64,000 nucleotides of DNA from Zizania palustris (Eukaryota > Streptophyta > Magnoliopsida > Poales > Poaceae). This document shows positions 10,995 through 23,764 of this stretch, one piece after another; the first letter of the stretch is position 1; every line of letters starts with the position of its first letter. The notes beneath the pieces are model-generated. The model did not search any database. It was not told where the DNA came from and saw nothing but the letters and a program-made list of their open reading frames with translations. The stretch lies in the NCBI GenBank assembly GCA_019279435.1, contig JAAALK010000284.1, forward strand, positions 23,242,390-23,306,389, written 5' to 3'. The translations under genes were made by a program, and so were the position numbers.

Positions 10995-12137
10995 TTATGC
11001 GAAGTATCGCTTTAGGTGCTCCGCATGCCAAGTATGTGCTAACTCTTCACCTTCTAAATTAGCTAATTTGAAAGAGCCAGGGCGTCCTGAACGAACAATT
11101 AGGTATGGACCTTCCCATTTGTTTCCTAACTTCACTGGCGCTATAATGCTTCGTAGAACAAGATGACCCGGTCTTAGTTCATTGAGCTTAACCTTCGGGT
11201 CAAACCAAGCCTTCGTCTGCTGATGATACTTTGATAAATTTGCCACAGCTCGAAGTCTTGTTTCTTCTGATAAATCTAACGAAGCTTGTCTTTCTTCTTC
11301 AATCTCCGGTTCGGTGCTGCGAAATGATCCTCCTTTGAGCTCCGTTGGAGTCATAGCTTCATCTCCGAATAGTAGTCTGAATGGAGTAAAACCTGTGGAC
11401 CTTGTTTGCGTAGTCCGAATGGACCACAAAATCTTCGGAAGCTCTTCGGTCCACAGTCCCTTTGCTAGTCCTACTATCCTTCGATTTAGCCCTGACAAAA
11501 TATTTCCATTTGCTCGCTCTACGGCTCCATTAGACTGAGGATGTCTTACTGCAGCAAAACATAACTGAATGCCTAGATCTTCGCAAAACTTCCTGAAGGG
11601 TTCTGCATCGAACTGTGTTCCATTATCAACTGTGAGTTGTCTAGGCACTCCGAACCGGCAAATGATGTTCTTCCAAAAGAATTTCTGTACATTGTTCGAA
11701 GTGATAGCTGTTAAGGGTTCTGCTTCCACCCACTTAGAAAAATATTCAATAGCTACCACTGCGAACTTCAGATTTCCCTTGGCTACTGGAAAAGGTCCAA
11801 TTAAATCCATACCCCATCTGGCCATAGGCCATACCGGAGCAATGACTTGAAGAGCTGTTGGTGGGCGATGACTTCGTCGACCCATCCACTGGCATCCTTG
11901 ACAAGTGCGGACTAAGCTCTCCGCATCAGCTGTTATTGTAGGCCAGTAAAGCCCCTGGCGAAGTGTTTTTCCTGCCAAAGCTCGCGGGGCTAAATGGCTA
12001 CCACAAAGGCCTTCATGAATTTCTCGAAGAATTTCTTGACCTTCGGCTTGAGATATACATCGGAGTAGAGGGGAACATACTCCGGCCTTGTATAAAATAC
12101 CGTTGATTATTTGATAATTTCTAGCTCTAAGCTTTAA
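10995..12137 (-). pseudogene. pol: T1 integrase domain, open but cut off from upstream pol by one TGA
   Basis: Integrase inserts the element cDNA into the host genome. The frame is open from 12137 down to the TAA at 10995-10997, about 380 codons. It starts with an H2C2 zinc-binding region (HEGLCGSH ... CQGCQWMG). The catalytic core follows, with Asp in RWGMDLIGPFP, Asp in LTVDNGTQF and Glu in QSNGAVERANG, then a C-terminal domain ending HLKRYFA. It shares its frame with the upstream gag-pol reading and is separated only by the TGA at 12138-12140. All three catalytic residues are present. A first methionine occurs at 11978, inside the zinc region, so separate translation would lose that finger. 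Confidence 0.85.
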
Positions 12138-15100
12138 TCATGACAGCTGTGGCTCTTCGGGCAAATTTGTTCCTCCCTGTAAAAGTTCCATGATTGAATT
12201 TTTCCAATCTGTACTAGGAATGCAAAGAATTTCTGCAGAGGGAATTTGTGGCACCGAAGGTATACTGAGCTCCTCATAGAAAGCTTCTTCTGGCACATCC
12301 ACAGCTCCGGCTGCAGCTTTTGCTAAGATGTCCGCTTGCACATTTTCTGCTCTTGGTATACTCCGAATGGAAATACCCTTGAAGTGTGCTTCGATTTTAC
12401 GGATTTCTTCTAAGTACTTTGCAAGCTGTGGATGCCGAACTTGGAAACTTTTATCTACGTGCCCGGCTACTATCTGAGAAGCTGTCTTTATAATAATTCT
12501 TGTAGCCCCTAGAGCACGTGCTTTTCGGAGTCCCAATAAAATTCCTTCATACTCCGCTATATTATTGGTAGACTTAAAGTTGAGTCTTGCGGAGTACATT
12601 GCTCTTTGCCCTGAAGGTGAAATTAATACTGCTCCAATGCCTGCTCCGGATGCTTGGAAAGCCCCATCGGAATAAACAGTCCAAACTCCGTCACTTGACT
12701 TCTCCGGAACCAAATTTGCAGGCGGAGTCCATTCTGCTACAAAATCTGCTAAGACTTGTGATTTGATTGCTGTCCTTGCGAGGAAAGATATGCCGAAGGG
12801 TGCTAGCTCAACTGCCCACTTTCCAATCCTTCCAGTGGAATCCTTACTTCGAAGCATATCTCCTAAAGGATACGAAGTTGGTACAATTACATTGTGTGCC
12901 AAAAAATAATGTCTTAATTTCCTCGAAGCCATTATCAGAGCATAAACGAACTTCTCAAGTTCAGAGTATCTTGTCTTCGCTCCTGATAATGCCTCGGATA
13001 CAAAATAAACAGGATTTTGGACCAACTTCCCATTGAAATCCACTTCTCTGACAAGGACTGCACTGACAGTAGAACCTGTAGCTGCAAGGTAAAGGAGTAG
13101 GGTTTCGTCCGCAGTAGGCACCGTGAGTGTAGCAAGATTACTGAGATACTCTTTAATATCTTCGAAGCTTTTCTGACACTCCGGTGTCCATGCAAAATCT
13201 TCGGACCCTTTCAACGCTTTAAATATAGGCAAGCTTCTCTCCGCAGACCTTGATAAAAACCTGCTAAGTGCTGCCAGACGCCCAATCAGCTTTTGCACTT
13301 GCTTTAAATTTTCCGGAGGAGCCATCTTCTGTAGCGCAGTTATTTGAGTAGGGCTAGCTTCAATTCCCCTGCTTGAAACTAAATACCCTAACAACTTTCC
13401 AGCCTTAGCTCCGAAGATACATTTTTCGGGGTTAAGACGGATTCCACATGCCCGAAGGCTATTGAATGTTTCTGCTAAGTCTAGGCTATGTTGGTGCTTT
13501 AAAGCACTCTTTATTACAATATCATCCATATAGGCCTCCACATTGCGACCTAATTGATGACCTAGAGCCTTAGCAACTAACCTCGAAAAAGTAGCCCCGA
13601 CATTTCTTAAGCCGAAGGGCATTCTTACATAACAGAAGACTCCCGAAGGAGTTACAAAGCTTGTCTTGATCTCATCTTCGCGCTTCAACCATATTTGATG
13701 ATAACCAGAATACGCGTCAAGGAAGCTTAATAACTCCGAACCTGCGGTGGAGTCAACCAATTGATCAATTCGGGGCATGGGGTAGGGGTCACGAGGGCAT
13801 GCTTTATTCAAGGATGTGAAATCAATGCACATGCGCCACTTCCCGGGAGACTTCTTTCTGACGAAGACAGGGTTGGCTATCCATTCTGTGTGAGCCACTT
13901 CTCTGATAATCCCAGCCTTCAACAATTTCTCAACTTCGTCCTTCGCTAGAGCAGCTCTTTCTGCAGACATTTTCCGGAGTCCTTGCCGAACAGGCCGGGC
14001 CTTCGGGTTTACAAGTAAACTATGTTCAATGACATCCCAATCAACTCCGGTGATATCTTCGTCAGACCAAGCGAAGACATCCAAATTCTCTTCCACCACC
14101 TTCTCCAAGGAGGTTGCAACTTCTGGAGGTAAATCTTTACCAAATTGAAATGTATACTCTTTACCATCTTTAACAATGACCTTCGCTGCAATCTCTCCTT
14201 CAGGACTTGGTCTCGGAAAGGACTTCTTCGAAGCTTCGGAGGAGGCTGAAAAAATTTCTTCATTATCTTGTACATTATTTACTTGTCTTGGATCAAGAGG
14301 GGGGCCATGACCATATTCCGCTCTCCGAGCAATAGCTTGATCTCCGAAGACAGTAATGACTCCTGCTTGTGTGGGCATATTCATGCACAGATAATTGTGA
14401 TGCGCCACGACTCCGAACTGGTTTAGCATGCCTCTTCCGAAGATGACGTTGTAAGCATACGGGGCATCTACAACATCAAAGATTACTTCCTCAGTTCGGG
14501 CCAACAAACCTTCTCCGAAGGTAACTTCCAGGCCTATTTGGCCAAGTGCATCGAGCGGAGGTCCTGCGAAGCCTTGCAAAGGACGAGCCGCTGGAAGGAG
14601 ATGCTTCCTGGAAATGCACAATTGATCGAAGGCTTGAACAAAAATGATGTCTGCCGAACTACCTCCATCAATCAAGACCCTTCGAACTTCAGTGCCCACA
14701 ATATCAGCAGTGATAACTAGTGGGTCTGCATGCGGAAACTTAATGCCAGCTGCATCCTCCGCAGAAAAGGATATCGGTACATGAGACCACTCCGGCATTG
14801 CAGCTGCAGACGACGAAGTCCCAATATGGCCTACTTCTCTGACGTAGTCTCTTCGCTGTCTCTTTGACATGCTTCCGAGGGTACCTCCTCCGGAGATGGG
14901 GAGGACTACTCTTTTCCCTCGATCTTGCCCTTCCTCTTGCTTCGGAGGTGGCATAACATTGGCCACTGGAGGGTGTCTTGCAGCATCAAAGTTTTCTATC
15001 CACGCCACAGCCTGGACCGGCTCTGGGCGCGTTGCAACTGGAACTCGGTCGGTAGTACCTCGACCCGAAGTTCTTTCTAGATACTCTCCTCTTAGGGTAA

Positions 15101-16385
15101 GTATAGCCTTGCAAGTATCAGTTGCATGGCTTCGATTTTCTACATGGATGCAGCAGAAAAGGGTCTGGCCCTTGCCAGTCATTTTCCCTAGCGGCCTCCA
15201 GCTGCTGGTCTTGTTCCCCGAAGACTGTGGAGCTCTCTGTGTAAACTTCTGTGGGGGTGCAATATTCATGACTTCAGAATGAGGGTGCTTTTGCCCTCTT
15301 CTCCGATCATGCTGAACTTCGAAGACTAGTTCTTGCGGTTGTGCCGAAGTTTTCACTTCTACTTTAACTTCTTGCAATATGGATGAAGTAGCGGCAGTTC
15401 TTCGGAGCCAACCCTCTTCCGACCTCGCATACTCCTCGAAGTATGACATCAACTGAGAGACCGAGGAGATGCTTTTCCGATGAAGCTTATCCAAAAGACC
15501 TTGATGAGTGACGCCTTCCCGAGCTGCATCAACTACCGAAGATGCAGACAACCCCCGGATTTGCGACTTCGTATGAGCGAAGCGCTTGAAATATTGCCTC
15601 AATGTCTCTCCAGGGAGTTGTTTCACTTGAAAAAGGCTTCCTGTTGACATAGGAGGCACGAAGGTGCCTTGAAAATTGCTTATAAACTTCTTCTTCAGCT
15701 GCCCCCATGAATTAATTGATCCTGGCCTTAAAGACCAGAACCACCTTAATGCCACTCCTTGAAGAGCTAAGGGGAAGCACTTTGCCATGGTATCTCGAAC
15801 TCCTCCACTAGCTTCGATTGCTAGGGCATAAGAACGAACGAACTCTCCGAGATCTTCGTCTCCAGCATACTTACAGAGCTTCGAAGTTTTAAACTTTGGA
15901 TCAAAGCGAACATTCTGCAGCTCAGGATGCAGCGGAGATTCATTGTCGAAGGAGGCGTTCCCTGGGGCTTCGGGATAATCGGGTTCATCGTCTTCGGGCA
16001 CTTCTGGGATAGTTGGGATGGCTTGAGAGCGAAGCCTGTTCGCAGCTTCTTGTCGCCACCTTGCTACTTCAGCTTGAAGGTTGGCCATTTGAGTGGCCAT
16101 ATCTCCAAGATTGGCTTCATCTCCTCCGAAAGGATCTTCCGGGTCTTGAGAGCTAGTGGGATCAGTTTGGATTGGGATGGAAGGTGGAGGAGGGACTCCG
16201 GGTGGTCGAAGTATGGAAGGAGTTGGCGGAGAAGCTTCGTATGTTCGAGGGATGGAAACTCCTTACGGAGTTTGTGGAGGGAATGTCGAAGGCCCTCCGA
16301 CTTCAACCATGTCAAATGGTATCTCTCCGGAGATCCGAGAAGACCTCCGAACGGGATTGCGGGGTGCGCTCCGCTTAGGAGGCAT
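12138..16385 (-). pseudogene. gag-pol: T1 gag-protease-RT-RNase H polyprotein, two nonsense codons
   Basis: This is the Gag-Pol polyprotein of a Tat-lineage gypsy. The likely start is the ATG at 16385, 40 nt after the PBS; a TAA at 16263-16265 is codon 41. From the next Met (16100) the frame is open for 1320 aa. Read N to C it shows: gag core (GVALRWFWSL ... FISNFQGTF); an atypical zinc knuckle (CCIHVENRSHATDTC); aspartic protease (VLIDGGSSADIIF); reverse transcriptase with FLDAYSGYHQI and YMDDIVIKS; a degenerate first RNase H; and a second, archaeal-type RNase H (VYSDGAFQASGAGIGAV, STNNIAEYEG). In the last domain the usual Asp of the DSQ motif reads Ala (TASQIVAGH). A TGA at 12138-12140 ends it before integrase. 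Apart from the two stops the 1,797-codon frame has no indel. Confidence 0.88.
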
Positions 16386-16424
16386 GATGTAAGTTGGTAG
16401 AGAACGAAGTTTTTCGGACTAGGT

Positions 16425-16442
16425 GCCCCACGGACGGCGCCA
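16425..16442 (-). other. Primer-binding site of T1
   Basis: Two bases inside the 5' LTR the minus strand reads TGGCGCCGTCCGTGGGGC, the complement of a tRNA 3' end finishing GGCGCCA. This fits a Tat-lineage PBS and fixes the element's orientation. I did not assign the tRNA with certainty. Confidence 0.75.
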
Positions 16443-16444
16443 AC

Positions 16445-16939
16445 TGTTGGCGTAAAAGATTACGCTAACAGGTTTCTGTAGAAAAGAAACTAACAAATGA
16501 AGTGTTTGCGAAGAGAACTGTTCTAAGCCTCTGAAAGGATAATAACTTAGAATAGTTCAAATGTGTGTATTGAATAACTTGTATTCGGTCCCTATTACAG
16601 GGTGAAATGGGGGGTATTTATAGGCCCAAATATTAAGGAAAAGACCTATTTACCCCTCTATTACAACCGACATAGTGGAAACTATTCGGTACCCTTGATA
16701 GGGCTAAAATGGTAAAAGACTAATCTAATAATATAAAAGATAAATCTTCCATCTTAGCTGGCAATAAAGATCTCAAAGAGCCTTAGTTCGAAGATGTACT
16801 CCGAACCAATGCCTATCTTCGTACTTCGAGCTTGACTCAGGGTATCTTCGAAGATGGACGTCTGAGAACCTTCGAATCCACTATCTGCTTTTATGCTGTT
16901 GCGGCAATAACCCCGAAGATGAGATATTTTCCCCCAACA
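16445..16939 (-). repeat. 5' LTR of T1
   Basis: The 495-bp LTR pairs with 5470-5964. A minus-strand TATA box at 16615-16622 would start the genomic RNA that runs leftward through PBS and gag-pol. The target duplication GAAGG follows at 16940. Confidence 0.97.
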
Positions 16940-18137
16940 GAAGGGATTGATTTTACAAAAACTTTTGCACCTATTGCTCATCTCGAGGCCATTAGAATTT
17001 TACTTGCATTTGCAGCATCCCGTGGTTTCAAACTTTATCAAATGGATGTCAAAAGTGCTTTTCTAAATGGTTTCATAGGCTAAGACGTGTATGTAAAACA
17101 ACCCCTGTTTTTGAAAACCCCAAATACCCACATAAAGTCCTTAAACTTCATAAGGCTCTTTATGGACTCAAGCAGGCCCCTCGGGCGTGGTATGATAGAC
17201 TTAAGTCTTTTCTGCTTGAGCGAGGGTATTTGATGGGATCTGTAGATAAAACCATGTTTAATCTCAAGCATGGCAAAGATTTCCTCCTAGTTCAGATTTA
17301 TGTTGACGACATCATCTTTGGTGGCTCTTCTCATGCTTTGGTTGCCAAGTTTGCAGAGACTATGAGCAGGGAGTTCGAAATGTCCAAGAGGGGCGAACTC
17401 ACATTTTTCCTTGGTTTACAAAGCAAGCAAAGCAAATAAGGTACCTTCATCCACCAGATGAAGTACACCGAGGACCTACTCAAGAAGTTCGACATGGTTG
17501 ATGTGAAGCCCTTGCCACTCCAATGGCTACTTCGATAGCATTGGACCCTAACGAGGATGGAGAAGTCGTAGATTAGAAGGAGTTCCGAAGCATGATTGGC
17601 TCCCTCCTGTACTTGACTACTATGAGGCCGGACATACACTTCACTGTGTGTCTGTGCGTTTGTTTTCAGGCTTCGCCACGAGCTTCGCACCACCAAGAGG
17701 TAAAGCGCATTCTCAGGTATCTCAAGCATACCCTCGAATTTGACATTTGGTATTTTGTGTCTTCCTCTTTGTGTCTTCGTGGTTATTCAGATGCGGATTT
17801 TGCTGGGTGTAGAATTGATAGGAAGAGTACCTATGGTACTTTTCATTTTCTAGGTACTTCTCTTGTTTGCTGGTCTTCTCGCAAACAGTCTAGCGTTGCA
17901 CAATCTATGGCTGAGGCCAAATATGTTGCTGCAGCTAGCTGTTGCTCACAGATTTTGTGGATGGTTTCCACTTTGCGGGATTTTGGGTTAGATTATAAGA
18001 GTGTTCCACTATTTTGTGATAACACTAGCGCTATTTGCATTGCAAACAATCCAGTTCAGCACTCAAGAACCAAACACATTGATGTGAGATATCATTTTCT
18101 CAAAGATCATAATGAGAAGGGTGATATTGAGCTTTAA
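16940..18137 (+). pseudogene. pol: C1 pol, second part: RT catalytic core and RNase H
   Basis: This is the direct continuation of 5469 after removal of T1. It begins GIDFTKTFAPIAHLEA and MDVKSAFLNG, then has TAA at about 17081 and a frameshift near 17101. It resumes with LYGLKQAPRAWYDRLK and the RT catalytic motif YVDDIIFGG (about 17301), then TAA at 17437-17439 and another frameshift near 17514. RNase H follows from 17592 (MIGSLLYLT, GYSDADFAG, AEAKYVAAASCC, KHIDVRYHFLKD) and ends at TAA 18135-18137. Motifs are intact, but at least two stops and two frameshifts mean no product. Confidence 0.88.
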
Positions 18138-18660
18138 TATGTTGATACCCAGAACCAGCTTGTCGACATTTTTACCAAACCCCTTAATGCATCTTGATTT
18201 TCTTATTTGCGTGGGGAACTTGGTATTTGTTATCCTTACGGCATTTTGTGAGGGGGAGCATGCTTTAATTGTTTCACATTGGCTTCCTTATGATTAATTA
18301 TTGATGCATTTAGTTGCTTTTGTATGTATTTGAATAATTGTCATTATCATGATGCATTCAACTTTGATTAATATATCCACCTTCCTTATGAGCATGATTT
18401 TAATTTACAAAAGTCCAAACTTGATCACTGCTTAGTCTTGTGTCTAGCATGTGTTCTGCAGAATTGCTTTTGCTATCTTTTACATGCCTGATAGCTAAGT
18501 CTTTTACACTTGGATGCAAACATGCAACTTGAATGTTTAAATGCTTTTCATGTAAATCCTGTACTAAAAATTGATAAAAATCATGAAATTAATATCCATG
18601 TCTTTCGTGCTGACAAGATCCAGGTGGGTTTCCATTGTCGCACTGCCTTGTTCTAGACTT
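18138..18660 (+). other. C1 3' non-coding region, first part
   Basis: This lies between the C1 RNase H and the C2 insertion, with no open frame of note. A purine tract (GAGGGGGAGCATGC) lies at about 18249 and is followed by AT-rich sequence. No envelope-like gene, which some SIRE elements have, is present. The sequence resumes at 48547 after C2. Confidence 0.65.
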
Positions 18661-18665
18661 CTTAC

Positions 18666-19727
18666 TGTAGGATCGAAAGTAGCGACCAAAGGGGGTGAAT
18701 GGGCACCTAAAAATTCTTGCGAATCAATGGCCTTCTCCCAACACCCAACGCACCTCAAAAATATCCAGCGGAAACTAAAACGAATCCCGTGTGCTGGTCA
18801 GCCGAAGTCTGCACGAACTAGAACCGACGAAGCCTGCCTCTGCAAGGACTTCGCATACTCATAGAAAAATACGTTGAACCCCAAAGCCCTTCGCACTAAG
18901 CACAGCTTTGATGAATCCTCATGCAGTGCGGAGCTTCAGCGCTGTCTCCCACGTGCCTGCTGCATGCCTGATTAGATATTTGCTTGGTGAGCCAACGATG
19001 CGAATCCAGGAGAACTCGTGATGAACAGGAGAGCCAAAGTGCGGTGGCGCACAAAAACAGGAACGAAAAAAGAATGAACTCTGATATTTTGATTAAAGTG
19101 AGTTAACCCTAACCCTAGGGATTGGGGTCCTATTTATAGGTAGCCCAATAGACTAGGAAAAATAAAAAATACCCTTAGGGTTTAAACAGACGCTGAAATA
19201 AAAATGGAAAAGACCAACATGCCCTTAGGATTTTTTACAGACTCGACTGACAGACTGTGGGCCTAAAGGCAAAATAGTAAAATCCTAAATAAAGATAACT
19301 TGTCCTGATGCGGAGCTTTCGTAGCAGCTACGGCTTTGCCTCAGAACGGTCAGATCTAAGATCAGCGGTCGTCAGTTTTGCACCAAAACTGACAAAGCGT
19401 CCACCGTCTTCACACCGGGTACCCAGATTTGGTCGGCCTGATTCCACAGCTCCCTCAGCCCGGCAATCACTCACCGCCCGTGTACCTGAGTCAATCCTGG
19501 TCAACAGACTAGTGGATCCTCTGTTGCTCCTAGCCCATGTACTCGGATTGGGCCAACCCGACTTCGCAGCCCCTCTGCCCGACAGTCGCTCACTGCCCGT
19601 GTACCTGAGTCACACGCGGCCCAGACATAGCAGGTCTCATCTTCTCTTCTTGCCCTCTTGACTTCCGTTGACAATCACTCATCTCATCTAGAGCCATGAG
19701 GCCCATGCTCTTCAACATGGCTCCTCA
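18666..19727 (-). repeat. 3' LTR of C2, internally deleted
   Basis: It starts TGTAGGATCG at 18666 and ends GGCTCCTCA at 19727. Its partner (47150-48541) is about 330 bp longer: sequence equivalent to about 47271-47605 is missing here. The junction falls at short GAATC/GGATC similarity, suggesting a short-repeat deletion. A minus-strand TATA box sits near 19127-19135 (CTATTTATAGG). A two-unit CCCTAA match near 19105 is coincidental. Confidence 0.9.
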
Positions 19728-20434
19728 ATCTCCCCCTTGATGAGTGCATTGTCAACACTTCTCTTCATCAGCTCTTCAGAACCTGCAAGCACTTGTGGAA
19801 CACACGAAAAACAAAACACAAGAAGACAGAAAGAAAAAAATAAAATAAAAGTTTAACTCTAATGACCAAAAGGCGAACAAAAAACAAGAACACAGTCATT
19901 ATGGTTAACCAAAAAATAAAGACTCAAAGTGAGTGCAATCTCAGAATTATCAACAAGGATACCCAAAGAGTAAGGCAAAAGAGACTAAAACTCCCCCTGA
20001 AACAAATCCCAGAGAAAGCCAAAAACTCCCCCTAAACTCTTCTAAAAGATCGAGGAACCCAAAATTTCTCCCCTTGTTGACAATTGGACTCATCAAGTGA
20101 GACTAAATGCACTCTAAAAAGACATAGACTCAAACTCCCCCTGAAATGCAGCTCCCCCTCAAAATATGCAATGAATGCAACTAGGGTGCAGGTGGAGTGT
20201 AAAAAGCATGCTTCTCAGATATGACTGACTGCAATTACAACATCTAGCAGGTATAGAAAGAGACATATTGTCTAAGACACATGACATGATGAGTGCAACA
20301 GATGATATCTAAAGAAAGTCATTAGCACACATTTTTTGATTTTTGCAAATAAAAACATCACCACATTTTCCAGTTAACAAGCAAAGTAAAGCATGAGATG
20401 CAAAGGCTAGCTGATATCTACCAAGATAAGCATT
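19728..20434 (-). other. C2 3' region with multiple polypurine tracts
   Basis: This is non-coding sequence next to the 3' LTR. The tract at the LTR edge (minus strand CAAGGGGGAGAT) is the expected polypurine primer site. At least four more AGGGGGAG-type tracts follow at about 19991, 20027, 20132 and 20153. No reading frame is supported. Homologous sequence lies at 60430-61060 in C3. Confidence 0.7.
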
Positions 20435-20439
20435 GTCCA

Positions 20440-23400
20440 TGTCACGCCCCGATTTAATAAATCAGGACTTTTATTGAAATTCCAAAGAAAGTCAATAAAC
20501 CAAGACGTTCATCAAGCGACCACGTACAATATGGGCAAACATCCACGGTTCGTAGACCGCATTATTACAAAAGTGAATGAAAGTGAAGAGAAACTAATAA
20601 AATCAAGGGTCCTAGATGAACGCCTCCTTCCAGTCTCGCCTTGACTGGGTCGCTACTCCAGACCTTCATCCTCCTCATAGTAGACGGGCTCTGATGGTGT
20701 AAGTCAACGGGGTGAGTACAGATGTACTCAGCAAGCCACCGAATGAAAATATCATGCAAGATAATAACAAGGGAGATAGTGGCTAATTTTGCGGAAGAAG
20801 CATAATTGTAAAGCATTAAATGTGATCAATTTATTAGTACTGAAAAGTAACCATGTGTATGCATCATCATCTTCTAACTCGAGGAGTACGTTTTACCACC
20901 TCGCACAACAGTCCTAACATGCCATGAGTAACTCAACCATTCAAACAATAGTAAACTAACTGCGAGTAGTCACACAACCCGCCCTTGACCGTAGGCTCGT
21001 CTTTTCGAAAAGATTAAATACTCTGATCAGAGATGTACCACTGTACCCACAAGGCACGCACTCATCACTTACACCAAAGTGTAACGAGATGACCCATTTC
21101 ACGGGAACTCGTGCCAAAACCTTCCATATAGTCCACTCCGACTCAACAGCACCCTCTTATAGGTTTCGTATCATGTCTCGACGCGTCGAGTTTCCACCAT
21201 ACCCCCCTTGAGCCTCGTCAGTACAAGGCGCCCTGAGGGCTAGCCCCTTGCCCCCTCCACTATGGTGCAGAGAATCGGAGTGTTCCACACTTCCAGTTAG
21301 GACTTACCCATTAGACTTGTGGTTGGTACGGAAGTGCTTTGCAACAGATCCCGCAGACCGGTCCTTATAGTGCCCCGGGTGCGACCAACCAATGCCCGAG
21401 CTTGCACCCAGAACCCACCATACTTACAACATAGCCAGCTCCAATAGAGTCCAGAGACGAGAATAACGGGGATATTCATATAACAAAATCCATCTATCTA
21501 TGACTCATTCTTTATATCCTATAGCGGTTGTGCCGGTACATTGGGCACTAACTAATATATTTTTTGTAGAGTGACAAGGAGTTAAGGCTCAATAAGCATG
21601 GCTTGGGTTTGCACACAAGGACATGGATCAAATAAATATAAGTGTAAGGCTTGATATTGGACTAATGCAATATTATCCTATGGGTGATAGCGATAATTTA
21701 TAAAAACATGGGCTCAATGATGATCAACTGTTTCCACAAGAGGGTTCGATGACTTGCCTTGATCAGCAAATGGGGACGGAGGAACTTCAGGGTAGAACTC
21801 TGGCTCCTCGACGAACTCGTAGTCTTCTCAATACGGAAAAATAAATAATACATTCAATAAACAAATAAAAATCCACCAAATGATAAACATACATGTTTAT
21901 GGGTTTTATAAAGTTTCATATTCTGGAGTTATATTTAATAACATTAAAAGTTAAATTTTAGGGGTTTTTACTAATTTATTTTCTGAATTAATAATTTTAA
22001 CCCTAAGGGGTTTTTATTCATGTAATTGCTAAGATTATTTTGTGCCAAAGTAACATACTGTTTTTATGGCATTACTGTGTGGAGAATAAAATACTGAATT
22101 TAATAAAATTGGAATGGTAAAATTTGGAGTTAAAATGAGCAAGTTATGAATTTTCAAAGTTTAAACCTTTTTCTGGAATTTTATTTAAACTGAAAAAGGG
22201 CTCTGGTCCACGGTGAGCCAAGCTCACGGTGGACTGGGCCACTGTGCACGTGGACCGGCTGATCCAGAGCTATTGGATCTGGATCTGGCGGCCAGGCGCG
22301 AGGCGGAGGGGTTTAATGAATTTGGACAGCCACGATTAAATCATACCGAAATGGTACGTGTGGACGCACGGGATTAAGTCAAGCTTTTAAGTTAAGATCG
22401 ACGGCTGTGATCGCTCCGTACCCCTTTGACCGGATCCGAGGGCTGGGATTAAATCCCAGAAGGATTTAATCTTAGCCCTCCGATCGTGATCGGATGGCCA
22501 GGGTGTCGTCCGGCACGGCACAGACGTAAGGGGTATCCAGCCCCCTTCGTCTCCGGCTCTGGCGGGTTCAGCCGCGGTGGCGACGGTGGAGGCGAGCGCC
22601 TACGGGCTTTGCTCTTGGCGAAAATGGATAGCGGAGGTCATGGCGGTCTCGACCATACCTTCGGTGGCGACGACGGGCGACGGACGGCGACGGCGGCGAG
22701 GTTAGACGGAAGGGGGGTCTTCGGGAGCTCGACAGCGATGGTGATCCGACGGAGTTCATGGCCAACAGAGATGTGGCCGAGGACGGGTAGTCGACGACGG
22801 ACTCGACGGTGGCTGTGGCTAGGGCGAAGGGGGTCGGGATCGACTGTGAGGGCTCGCTGGAGTCGAAGCAGAGAGGGAGTCCGAAAATGGGAAGGGAGCA
22901 CTCTGTTCTCGCTCGGCTCAGGCAGCTACGGTGTGGGCAGAGGGCGGCGTCTACAGGGGTTTAAATAGGGGTTCGCCGGAATTAAATGGGAAGGGAACCG
23001 AGGTTTTCCCATGATCTCCGGCGAGGGATTCCTAACTCACAGCCAAGCTTCCAAATACGGTAAAATGCGTCGGTTTTCGATGGAAGGAGGTCGGAGGCGG
23101 TAGGGGAAGGTGATCCGAGGAGAATCCAGGCGAGCGCGGGCGGCCGGCGGCAAAAATTGGAAAGGGATCGCCGGGGAAAGGAAAGGGGGATCCCTTGCCC
23201 GGGAGGAAGACGAATCTGACAGGTGGGCTCCACCTGTTAGTGGGCGGACGGGAAAACGAGCGCCGACAGGCGGGACCGAGCGGTCAGAGGGAGAGGGCCG
23301 AGCTGGTGAGGCTGGCAGGTGGGGTCGAGCGAGGCGCGGGCAGGAGAGGAGAGAGGGGGCACGAGCGCCGACAGGCGGGCCCCACTGGTCGGTGTCACGC

Positions 23401-23722
23401 GGTTGGACTTGGCCGGGCTTGGGGTGCTTTGGGGGTTGTGGCCCATTAAGATTTTAAATAGTTTTCTGATTTAAAATAAATCCAGTAATTCATATATTTG
23501 ATTAAGGGTTGAATCACTGTTGATAAAAATTTGTAAACATTTCTAAAATTATGTTTTGGCCTCTATTTTATCTCATAAAATTTTCAAGTCCAGATTTTGA
23601 ATATTTATCTCTGTTTGGCTTTAATAGGGCTCTTTAAGGGTTTTCTTTAATAATAAAATTCAGAAATTTCTTTAATAATATTTTCCTTTTATTTATTTCC
23701 TTTTAAATCTTGGGGTGTTACA
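20440..23722 (-). repeat. 3' LTR of G3
   Basis: Bounded by TGTCACGCCCC at 20440 and GGGGTGTTACA at 23722. The inner edge is followed by the polypurine tract AAGGGGGATAGGAT (minus strand, 23723-23736). The GC-rich part (about 22200-23450) contains open frames on both strands that are not genes. They are also present, with changed frames, in the partner LTR. Confidence 0.95.
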
Positions 23723-23764
23723 ATCCTATCCCCCTTACAGAGAATCTCGTCCTCGAGATTCGGA

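Larger units (their letters stand above)
5470..16939 (-). mobile_element. Young Tat-lineage gypsy retrotransposon T1, full length
   Basis: T1 is an 11,470-bp element with 495-bp LTRs at 5470-5964 and 16445-16939, TG...CA ends (TGTTGGCG/CCCAACA) and a 5-bp target duplication GAAGG at 5465-5469 and 16940-16944. The LTRs differ at five positions by eye, so it is the youngest datable insertion here. On the minus strand it has a PBS, gag-PR-RT-RH with an additional plant-Tat-type RNase H, then integrase. On the plus strand, between integrase and 3' LTR, it carries a spliced antisense gene (6420-10073). It is inserted in the C1 reverse transcriptase. Two in-frame stops break an otherwise open gag-pol frame. 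Confidence 0.95.

Noticed and set aside
18138..18660. Possible envelope-like gene of a SIRE element
   Set aside because: No ORF longer than about 60 codons, no signal peptide or membrane segment.
19105..19121. AACCCTAACCCTAGGG resembling telomere repeat
   Set aside because: Only two units, in an LTR, and variants recur at the same LTR position at 47926 and 59836.
22486..23457. GC-rich ORFs on both strands in the G3 3' LTR, and their counterparts at 38009-38866
   Set aside because: They lie inside LTRs, lack domains and change frame between the two LTR copies.
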